From positions 1 to 44,493 of the forward strand of contig NZ_VIRV01000019.1 in assembly GCF_019754295.1 (NCBI RefSeq): a DNA stretch of 44,493 bases. The letters run 5' to 3'. Position numbers and translations under genes: made by a program. The notes beneath the pieces were generated by a model, which was given only the letters and a program-made list of their open reading frames with translations, did no database searches and was not told the DNA's origin. Source of the DNA: Sellimonas caecigallum (lineage in GTDB: Bacteria > Bacillota > Clostridia > Lachnospirales > Lachnospiraceae). Below, piece after piece: positions 38,570 through 44,493 of this stretch; the first letter of the stretch is position 1, and each line of letters opens with the position of its first letter.

Positions 38570-40393
38570 TCACGTTACCTGTTCGACCCAATGCTCTGCA
38601 GTACTGAGCATCTGATGTCCAGTTTTCTCCTGTCCGATTTGAAGCAGTACAAATCCAGTGGAAACCGTCTGTAGATATCCCCACTCCCAGATTGCCTGTT
38701 CTGGAACACCCGTCAATCGGTGGAGATAATTACACCGCTCTTTTCCTTTTTCCAGCGGAAACTGATCGTATTCCTCTGTCCATTCCCGCATAAGCACGCC
38801 AAGATCATAGGCTTTTTCATAAAAAATACCATCCGGATCAATCAGCTTATAGTCATCTCCCGATAAGGTTTCCAGTGTATTCCTGCCATGGGCATCGCCG
38901 TGAAGCAGTACATACTCCTCCGGATTCAAGGCTTTCTCCCTTGACTGCAAATACGCAAAGGCCTGGTCCATCACTTTCCGCGAACAAGGACGATTTAATT
39001 TTTCCCATGTTTCTCCAAGGAACTCCCGAAACCATGATACCGAATCCTCTCCTTCCGGAAGATCTGCATCTGTAACAGGAATTTCCCATACTTTTTCCAG
39101 GGCAGAACAGATCATTTCAAGCTGTCTGTGAACAGAACAGCCCGGTTGCTGAATCGGTTTCCCCAACCGTTCCAGCAGACAGGCTTTTCGTTTCAGGTCA
39201 TATGCATATAGTCTCGGGAACCCGTTTCCGTCTGCCATTTTCAGCACGTTAATGCCTCTGGAAAATTCCCCGCCGAGATTTTCGGGCATATCTATTTTCA
39301 AAACATACTTTTCTCCATGTTCTCCATCAGCATAACCGACAAAGGCGTGTGTGCCGCCGGACAGAGCCTCCCCGACAGAAATATGCCATGTTTCCTCCAG
39401 TTCGGAAATCACGGAATCCAGATTGGCAAGCCATGCTTCGCCGATAGCCCCCGCCGATTTGGCGCGGCTTACGACAAGCGGCGGAATCTTTCTCCGGCTT
39501 TCTCCCCTCCGTTTTCCACGTAAAGTGCTGCTTAAAATACGATAAAAGGTTTCCCTGTCAACGGTTTTCGCGATTTCTACATTCCCGTCCGGCGAAGGCA
39601 TAAAAGTAGTGCCTCCCATATTGTTTTTCTGCTCTGTCTCTACCCGCACTGTTCCCCGTTCAAACTGGCAGACTTCCGGATGAAACACACAGACGGCAGC
39701 CAGCGGATCGTGCAGCGTCAGCTTTTCCGAATGCTCCAGCCACGCATTGCCAAAAGAAAAGACTGCTTTCATCAAATCACTGTCCGGTCTTAAAAGGATT
39801 TCTGCCTGTTCAGCGTCGATCGTAAGACTGTCTGTAACCTCCAACGGAACTGCCCGGTGTATCGCTGTTCGTGTTGAAAATACAATCTTTGAAGCCAACG
39901 GATCTGCCCAGGAATTCCAGTTATAATAAGGATCCGGCAACGGTTCTTTACCAAAATATCCATTCATGACATATAATCCCTTCAGCAGATTAGCGGCATC
40001 GTGATAAGTACAGAACATGGTGGCAATGTTGGTCATATTGCCGATTCCAATTAACACCACTTCGTGCGGATTTTCTTTTATTTTCTGATACAGAAAAGCA
40101 GGGGCATCTCCTTTTTCAAACGTGCTGTGCTTCCAGAATTTCAACGCTTCCGCACCGTCCGGCGTCGGATAGACCGGAACCGGCTGCATTGTACTGTCAA
40201 GCCCTGCCACGATCGGGATCTCTTTCCCAACAGTCCTGCAGACTGCGTCAGCAACCGCTGCCCGTTTTTCCGGCTCACCGCAGACGGTTGTAATCCCAAT
40301 CAGGTCGCACTGCGGTTCTTTTAATAAGTAAGCAAGGCAGATTGCATCATCAATATCTCCGCCAATATCTGTATCCAGTAAAATTTTTTCCAT
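38570..40393 (-). CDS. Nucleoside hydrolase fused to an aminoglycoside-type kinase
   Basis: 607 aa, two enzymes in one chain. Residues 1-290: inosine-uridine nucleoside hydrolase with the calcium motif LLDTDIGGDIDDA (5-17), IGIGNMTNIATM, VMNGYFGKEP and the catalytic LTLHDPLAAV (His228). Residues 310-607: an APH/streptomycin-kinase-like domain (similar to the hydroxyurea/streptomycin phosphotransferase group) with SGGTHAFVGYADGEHGEKYV and VLKIDMPENL (Lys366), the catalytic loop LHGDAHGRNTL (497-507) and the Mg site KLIDPDGIFYEKAYDLGVLM (516-535). Both active sites look intact. GGAGGAGATTATAAAAG sets ATG 40393. The fusion suggests that hydrolysis and phosphorylation of one nucleoside or sugar-linked substrate are coupled (inference); antibiotic resistance is not implied. 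Confidence 0.85.
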   Translation of the reverse strand: MEKILLDTDIGGDIDDAICLAYLLKEPQCDLIGITTVCGEPEKRAAVADAVCRTVGKEIPIVAGLDSTMQPVPVYPTPDGAEALKFWKHSTFEKGDAPAFLYQKIKENPHEVVLIGIGNMTNIATMFCTYHDAANLLKGLYVMNGYFGKEPLPDPYYNWNSWADPLASKIVFSTRTAIHRAVPLEVTDSLTIDAEQAEILLRPDSDLMKAVFSFGNAWLEHSEKLTLHDPLAAVCVFHPEVCQFERGTVRVETEQKNNMGGTTFMPSPDGNVEIAKTVDRETFYRILSSTLRGKRRGESRRKIPPLVVSRAKSAGAIGEAWLANLDSVISELEETWHISVGEALSGGTHAFVGYADGEHGEKYVLKIDMPENLGGEFSRGINVLKMADGNGFPRLYAYDLKRKACLLERLGKPIQQPGCSVHRQLEMICSALEKVWEIPVTDADLPEGEDSVSWFREFLGETWEKLNRPCSRKVMDQAFAYLQSREKALNPEEYVLLHGDAHGRNTLETLSGDDYKLIDPDGIFYEKAYDLGVLMREWTEEYDQFPLEKGKERCNYLHRLTGVPEQAIWEWGYLQTVSTGFVLLQIGQEKTGHQMLSTAEHWVEQVT

Positions 40394-40416
40394 CTTTTAT
40401 AATCTCCTCCTGTATT

Positions 40417-40452
40417 TTAATGATTGATACAAGAGTTTATTGAAATTCCCAT
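40417..40452 (-). CDS. Possible 11-residue leader peptide
   Basis: AAGGAGGAATCTC precedes ATG 40452, which reads 11 residues (MGISINSCINH) and stops 24 nt before the start of the nucleoside hydrolase fusion. The ribosome site is as strong as that of the real gene. It may be a leader for translation or attenuation, or a chance frame; no family evidence. Confidence 0.25.
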   Translation of the reverse strand: MGISINSCINH

Positions 40453-40515
40453 GAGATTCCTCCTTAGAAATCATTGTTTTCTCAACAGAGTTTCTTCTCT
40501 GCTTTCCATTCAAGC

Positions 40516-40979
40516 TTAATGCCCGGCAATTGTTCTGCCAAGCATGTAAACCCCCATCAGCATCTCTCCCACGGCTAATCCCAGGAGAATCCCAGAGAGA
40601 AAATCTTTTATATCGGTTCCTCCCAACGTATAGGAACAGGCCTGCAAGGCAATTCCCATTACAATCAGCAGAATCCCATATAAAAGCTTTTGCTGTTTCT
40701 CCAATTCCTGTGTCCGCCTCAACAGATCCATAATCTGATCCTCATCATAGGAACGCACACTTTTCTCTTCTGCTTCTTCTCCATCCATCAGCTCCGCAAC
40801 TGTGATTTCCAGTTCTTCACATAAACTTTTCACAACAGCATAATCCGCATACATTTTCCGGTTTCCCATTTTGAAATCGTTTTATTCGATACACCAATCT
40901 TCTCTGCCAGCTGCTCCTGCGTCAGATTTTTCTCTTTCCTTTTTCGTGCCAGAAATTTTCCTGTAGTAAGCTGATTCAT
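40516..40979 (-). pseudogene. XRE regulator with membrane tail, broken by a one-base deletion
   Basis: ATG 40979 (GGAGGTAGATCGG in front) begins QLTTGKFLARKRKEKNLTQE and EQLAEKIGVSNKTISKWETG, a clear XRE domain, and then leaves frame near 40846. The other frame continues ADYAVVKSLCEELEITVAEL and carries a DUF-type tail with two hydrophobic helices (KLLYGILLIVMGIALQACSY and FLSGILLGLAVGEMLMGVYM). With CMPDYAVVK expected at the junction, one C is missing (ATGCGG for ATGCCGG). The whole protein would be about 150 aa, membrane-anchored. Decayed gene or sequence error. Confidence 0.75.
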
Positions 40980-41093
40980 CCGATCTACCTCCATTTACTA
41001 TCAATCCTAATGGAAGAATATCCTTTTTCTGCCCAAAACTCGACCCCTTATTTGGAGAATTTACGTGGAATTGCGGATAACATTCTATTTACT

Positions 41094-41122
41094 ATTATAC
41101 CATCCGGCAAATCTTCTGTCAT
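41094..41122 (-). promoter_or_regulatory. Promoter of the membrane-tailed XRE gene
   Basis: ATGACA (41117-41122), 17-bp spacer, TATAAT (41094-41099) on the minus strand, about 115 nt before the start of the XRE frame. Confidence 0.6.
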
Positions 41123-41342
41123 TGGTTTCCTTCCATCTGCGCAGAGAAGACACCAAACATGAAAACCGCCGCTATGGTGTTACCCATGCGGCAGCTATGA
41201 TTTCGGATTATAAATATTCCAGCACAATACTGAGTTCTTCTCCATCTTTTCCATTCAGCACATAGCGGAACTGGCTGTTCTCCTGCTTTGTTACAATATA
41301 AAATTCTTTGCTTGCTCCTTTGTGTCAGACCTGCGCATCTTT
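41123..41342 (-). other. Region without a supported gene; possible gene remnant
   Basis: A frame of 39 codons (41327 to 41208, bounded by stops) reads KEFYIVTKQENSQFRYVLNG and DGEELSIVLEYL, which looks protein-like but has no ATG and no match I can name. It could be the tail of a lost gene. The other frames look random. Confidence 0.3.
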
Positions 41343-41846
41343 TCAATCCTCTCTCTCATCTTGAGCATTCGGATTTTCATTTTCCAAATACTTTTGTATC
41401 TCCTTTGCCAAAGACAACGCGCTGGTAATAATCGTTTCCGTCATGCGTTCTTTTTCATTGAAAACTATTCTGTTTTCTAAAACTACTTCAAGGACAGAAT
41501 ATCGAGGCATTTCTTTTCGGTCTATATTCCATTTGGAATCTTTCAGAATTTCCCAATACTCTTTTTGTACATTGGCATTCTGCCCCATAAGCCATATTTC
41601 AAACTGCATATCAAAATGATTTAATACTATCCCAAACCGCAGCTTATGACTTCTCAGATACTCATTGAAAAACGGAAAATATGTATAATCCAAATAGCCA
41701 AACGATATATTCCCCGTATGATACTCCTTTGGAAATACAGACTTTAATTCTCCTTCATATTTTATCAAAGCTGAATATGCAGTTTGTATATAGCCCTTAT
41801 TTAGTTGTTCTTTGTAAATTTCTATACATTTCTGAACATCTTTCAT
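41343..41846 (-). CDS. Hypothetical protein (possible DUF7000 family)
   Basis: 167 aa, cytoplasmic, no signal peptide. KCIEIYKEQLNKGYIQTAYS, FPKEYHTGNISFGYLDYTYF and RFGIVLNHFDMQFEIWLMGQ, NANVQKEYWEILKDSK follow; the end is acidic. The pattern of 'Q-L-x-x-G-x-I-Q-x-AY' and 'D-Y-T-Y-F-x-F' is shared by a family often annotated DUF7000 in Clostridia (recognition from memory, uncertain). Function unknown. It is the last minus-strand gene before the AT-rich segment and its start is not supported by a strong ribosome site. Confidence 0.5.
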   Translation of the reverse strand: MKDVQKCIEIYKEQLNKGYIQTAYSALIKYEGELKSVFPKEYHTGNISFGYLDYTYFPFFNEYLRSHKLRFGIVLNHFDMQFEIWLMGQNANVQKEYWEILKDSKWNIDRKEMPRYSVLEVVLENRIVFNEKERMTETIITSALSLAKEIQKYLENENPNAQDERED

Positions 41847-42133
41847 CTTCTTACGTGGAATACATTGATAAGCAAGCCTGTTTTTTAAAGTATATGTTTT
41901 TGTAAAATTATAGCCTATTAACAGTGGTTACAGTATTTTAATTAAATCCTTTGAATGTGTTCACCTTATCCGTTTATAAAGTTTGCACAAGCATATTTTA
42001 CTTACTGCTTGTAAGAACAAAGATAGGGACAAGAAATCTCATAACAAGATATAACAGATTATATCGGCTGTTTATTGAACTACAAAGGCTCATTAAGATA
42101 TAATACATTTTAGAAATTAGGAGGAATAAGCAA
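41847..42133. other. AT-rich spacer with the promoter of the WYL gene
   Basis: 287 bases between a leftward and a rightward gene. The only clear sites are TTGAAC (42075-42080), 18-bp spacer and TATAAT (42099-42104), with AGGAGGAATAAGCAA before the ATG at 42134. No other feature seen. Confidence 0.55.
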
Positions 42134-43042
42134 ATGAAAATAGAACGTCTTTATGCGATAACTGTCTATCTTCTCAATCATGGAAGAACATCTGCGAATG
42201 AATTAGCTAAATATTTTGAAGTTTCCGTGCGAACTATCCAGAGAGATATTGACTCATTATGCATTGCTGGAATTCCGATTATTTCAGTCACTGGGGCGAC
42301 AGGTGGTTATGAAATATCCTCGCAGTTTAAACTTGATAAACATCTTGCCACTTCAAATGATTATTCTTATATTTTGACTGCGCTTAAAGGATTGGTTTCG
42401 GCTACAAATGATCAAAATGCAAAACATACATTAGAAAAAATATCTCACATATTTAAACAAAACAATATGAATATTATATTAGATTTTTCCGTCTTACGAG
42501 AAGGTGAGCAAGATACTCTGCAAACATTGCAAACTGCCATAGCTCAAAAACGTATGGTAGATTTTATATATACGAATAATAACAATGAAACTCGTGTACA
42601 CAGCGTAGAGCCGATTGCAGTTTTATACAGGTGGTACGCTTGGTATCTTCTTGCTTACTCTAAAATAAAAAACGATTATCGTACCTATAAATTTGTAAGG
42701 ATGAGAGATTTAAAAATTACGGATATCCCGTTTACAAAAGAACATGACGCTCCAGAAAGTATTTTGAAAAAGTCTGATAAAACAGATTGTCGTCAATATA
42801 TAGATGTTATTGTAAAATGTAAAGAAAAGGCACGGGCACGAGTTCAAGAATATTTGAAAGGGAGTGTAATTGAGAGTCTTCCGGATGGAAACACATTCAT
42901 GAAGTTAACCGTGGTGGAAAATGAGCAGTTCTGGATTGGCACACTATTGTCATTGGGTGATGATGTTGAGGTAATTGCACCAAAAGAAATACGTAAACGC
43001 CTTTTTAAAGTAGCTTCAAAAATTGTTTCTTTATACAAATAA
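42134..43042 (+). CDS. YafY-type WYL-domain transcriptional regulator
   Basis: 302 aa. The N-terminal winged helix (RLYAITVYLLNHGRTSANEL, AKYFEVSVRTIQRDIDSLCI, GIPIISVTGATGGYEI) is the HTH_11/DeoR-like form of the family. The middle carries the WYL core: QKRMVDFIYTNNNNETRVHS, VEPIAVLYRWYAWYLLAYSK and NDYRTYKFVRMRDLKIT. The C-terminal WCX-type extension includes FWIGTLLSLGDDVEVIAPKE. WYL regulators sense small molecules or nucleotides. A good promoter and ribosome site precede it. The GNAT gene follows after 61 nt, with a dyad in the spacer, so it may be the target. Confidence 0.92.
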   Translation: MKIERLYAITVYLLNHGRTSANELAKYFEVSVRTIQRDIDSLCIAGIPIISVTGATGGYEISSQFKLDKHLATSNDYSYILTALKGLVSATNDQNAKHTLEKISHIFKQNNMNIILDFSVLREGEQDTLQTLQTAIAQKRMVDFIYTNNNNETRVHSVEPIAVLYRWYAWYLLAYSKIKNDYRTYKFVRMRDLKITDIPFTKEHDAPESILKKSDKTDCRQYIDVIVKCKEKARARVQEYLKGSVIESLPDGNTFMKLTVVENEQFWIGTLLSLGDDVEVIAPKEIRKRLFKVASKIVSLYK

Positions 43043-43043
43043 C

Positions 43044-43063
43044 TATGACATACTGTTGTCATA
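43044..43063 (+). promoter_or_regulatory. Dyad between the WYL and GNAT genes
   Basis: TATGACA-TACTGT-TGTCATA, a 7-bp perfect inverted repeat over a -35-like TTGTCA. A candidate operator of the WYL regulator, controlling the GNAT gene (inference). Confidence 0.4.
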
Positions 43064-43103
43064 TATACCGTGATATAGTGTTAATAAAAACGGAGGTGCA
43101 TTT

Positions 43104-43670
43104 ATGTTGAACCCATATGAAAGATGTCCTAAATATGAGAATGAAAACTATTTGTTAAGAATGGTAAGTAAAAAGGACAAGGAAGATTTATTAAAAGTAT
43201 ATTCTGATGAAAAAGCTGTACCATTTTTCAATAGTGATAATTGCGGGGGAGATGACTTTCATTATACTACTGAAAATAGAATGGAACAAGCAATCGAATA
43301 TTGGCTGTGGGAGTATGATAGACAAGGTTTTGTTCGTTGGACTATTGTATCAAAAATAGATAACAAAGCAATAGGAACGATTGAAGTATTTAATCGGAAA
43401 GCTGATGATTATTTTAATAACTGTGGGTTATTAAGACTTGATTTGAGAAGCGATTATGAACAGGAAGAAAGTATTTTTGAAATATTATCGCTTATCGTGC
43501 CCTCGGTGTTTGAATTATTTAATTGTCAGATAATTGCAACAAAAGTTCCTCATTTTGCTTCTGAAAGAAAATTGGCAATAGTCCGGTTAGGTTTCGTTGC
43601 TTCTGAAGAGAAATTGATAGGTGGACATGATAAAAAGACTTATACTGATTATTATGTCCTGCAAAAATAG
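43104..43670 (+). CDS. GNAT-family acetyltransferase
   Basis: 188 aa. ENYLLRMVSKKDKEDLLKVY, TENRMEQAIEYWLWEYDRQG, FVRWTIVSKIDNKAIGTIEV ('AIGTIE') and LRLDLRSDYEQEESIFEILS fit the RimJ/RimL-like GNAT class, which acetylates protein N-termini or small molecules. The acetyl-CoA loop is degenerate (R-S-D-Y-E-Q-E rather than Q-x-x-G-x-G), so activity is not certain. A GGAGGTGCATTT site precedes ATG 43104. Likely controlled by the WYL regulator upstream. Confidence 0.75.
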   Translation: MLNPYERCPKYENENYLLRMVSKKDKEDLLKVYSDEKAVPFFNSDNCGGDDFHYTTENRMEQAIEYWLWEYDRQGFVRWTIVSKIDNKAIGTIEVFNRKADDYFNNCGLLRLDLRSDYEQEESIFEILSLIVPSVFELFNCQIIATKVPHFASERKLAIVRLGFVASEEKLIGGHDKKTYTDYYVLQK

Positions 43671-43724
43671 AATTGGAGATTTAAAATAAATGCAATTCTT
43701 AATAAATGTAGCGGAGGGATATAC

Positions 43725-44140
43725 ATGGGAAAATATTGATTATTGAATTTTGTGATAATGAGGAAAATATATATTCTCAAACAATAGAATGGCTCTCAAA
43801 ACAATTATGTGCTTCACCTATAATTATACAGGGAAAAATGAGAGGGCTGAATATAAACCCTTATAACCGTACTGTTGTTGATGACTCTGGTAAAAACATA
43901 CAATTAACTGCCAAAGAGTTTGATTTATTGCATTTCTTATTTTGTCACAAAGGACAGGTATTTACAAAAGAACAGATTTACGAAATAGTATGGGGATATA
44001 ACAATGCTCCAGATGCAAGTAATTTATCCTCATTCATCAGAAAACTAAGATTGAAGATTGAACCACACCCAGACAATCCACGATATATTATCACCGTCTG
44101 GGGCGTGGGATATAAATTCAGTGAAAAAGAAAAACCGTAG
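43725..44140 (+). CDS. Response-regulator-like winged-helix protein with a truncated receiver
   Basis: The C-terminal OmpR/PhoB winged helix is complete: IQLTAKEFDLLHFLFCHKGQ, VFTKEQIYEIVWGYNNAPDA, LSSFIRKLRLKIEPHPDNPR and YIITVWGVGYKF. The receiver domain is reduced to about 40 residues that lack the phospho-Asp region. The best ribosome site (GGAGGGATATAC) points to ATG 43725, but this frame stops after four codons. One more A in the run at 43730-43733 would make ATG GGA AAA ATA TTG continue into IIEFCDNEENI. Otherwise translation may begin at TTG 43736 (134 aa). Short receiver-less relatives are known on mobile elements, so the gene may be functional and unphosphorylated (inference). Confidence 0.65.
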
Positions 44141-44181
44141 CTGTATTTCACAATTCATTGTGATCTGCACGCTACGGTTTT
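44131..44181. terminator. Bidirectional terminator between converging genes
   Basis: AAAACCGTAGC (44131-44141) and GCTACGGTTTT (44171-44181), an 11-bp perfect stem. It serves the response regulator-like gene (plus) and the XRE gene (minus). Confidence 0.75.
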
Positions 44182-44491
44182 ATCTATTGAACTGATTTCT
44201 TACTTCTTTGTCCCTACGCATGGCTGATTTTGCACATTTCAGCAGGTCAACTAAAAATCGGGTTTCGTATTCGTCGCAATCCTCAAAAATCTCTTTTGCT
44301 TCTCCCTTGAAAATATTTTGTGAAGCAAGTACATTATCACATAGGAGAACATCAACTGATACGGAAAGAGCATTGGCAATCTCAATCAATGTCGGCAGGC
44401 TGACTTTCGTTTTCCCTGTCTCCACGTTGCTCATGTGGGCTGGGGTAATATCTATAAGGTCTGCGACGGCTTCCTGTGTTATGCCTTTCTT
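44180..44491 (-). CDS. XRE regulator, cut by the window edge
   Basis: The C-terminal 103 codons, including most of the helix-turn-helix domain: KKGITQEAVADLIDI, TPAHMSNVETGKTKVSLPTL and IEIANALSVSVDVLLCDNVL, followed by a charged helical tail (CDEYETRFLVDLLKCAKSAM). The frame runs off the right end, so the true start lies outside; the internal ATG at 44434 is not the start. Relatives on conjugative elements (Tn1549-like) keep the same small size. It probably controls a transfer or recombination module to the right (inference). Confidence 0.75.
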   Translation of the reverse strand, partial: KKGITQEAVADLIDITPAHMSNVETGKTKVSLPTLIEIANALSVSVDVLLCDNVLASQNIFKGEAKEIFEDCDEYETRFLVDLLKCAKSAMRRDKEVRNQFNR

Positions 44492-44493
44492 AA

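Overview
The window looks like chromosomal DNA of a spore-forming, low-to-mid GC Clostridia member, most likely a gut Lachnospiraceae (inference; the genus cannot be fixed by eye). The reasons are the sporulation genes yqfC/yqfD, a PdaA-type deacetylase and a SpoVB-like flippase, the small families DUF4250 and DUF896, two proteins built on clostridial ChW repeats, and strong GGAGG ribosome binding sites throughout. No rRNA, tRNA, CRISPR array or complete insertion sequence was seen.

Layout. (1) 1-2388: the end of a mobile, probably conjugative, element. It has an XRE regulator and a DNA-3-methyladenine glycosylase (tag), then 0.7 kb of hairpin-rich DNA without a gene. It abuts an XRE regulator that keeps its promoter and operator but is cut off after 45 codons. 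(2) 2610-7430, minus strand: a five-gene SipW/TasA-type surface-fibre locus, in transcription order two TasA-like proteins, a large adhesin, a cell-wall-anchored TasA-like protein and an ER-type signal peptidase. (3) 7666-16165, minus strand: core genes (DUF4250, 5-formyl-THF cyclo-ligase, DUF896, BofC-like, pyridoxal kinase, flippase, ybeY-phoH-yqfD-yqfC, NimA-like, dus). (4) 16245-26259: cell envelope, with pdaA, a flavin reductase-rubredoxin, a nine-ChW L,D-transpeptidase divergent from a small XRE gene, a HAD phosphatase, CmpB-like membrane protein and FlaR-like kinase, a six-ChW protein carrying a GT80 sialyltransferase-like module, and a ROK kinase broken by a one-base frameshift. (5) 26357-30980: tocopherol-cyclase-like protein, Fe-S aldo/keto reductase, aldehyde dehydrogenase, S66 carboxypeptidase. 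(6) 31033-41846, nearly all minus strand: a patchwork of small single-domain genes (DHFR-like, two HD hydrolases, acetyltransferases, P-loop kinases, DUF2500, TIGR04076) with several decayed genes and a nucleoside hydrolase-aminoglycoside kinase fusion. (7) 42134-44493: an AT-richer stretch with a WYL regulator, GNAT, truncated response regulator and XRE gene, again of mobile-element character.

Most notable: the secreted protein at 22629-25283 joins a signal peptide, six ChW repeats, a beta-sandwich segment and a GT-B region that shows the three bacterial sialyltransferase motifs (D/E-D/E-G-like SDGS, KGHP, GSS) at nearly the spacing of GT80 enzymes. An extracellular, wall-associated GT80-like protein is unexpected and is the best candidate here for an undescribed system. 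Second are the nucleoside hydrolase-kinase fusion and the SipW/TasA locus next to an interrupted SinR-like regulator.
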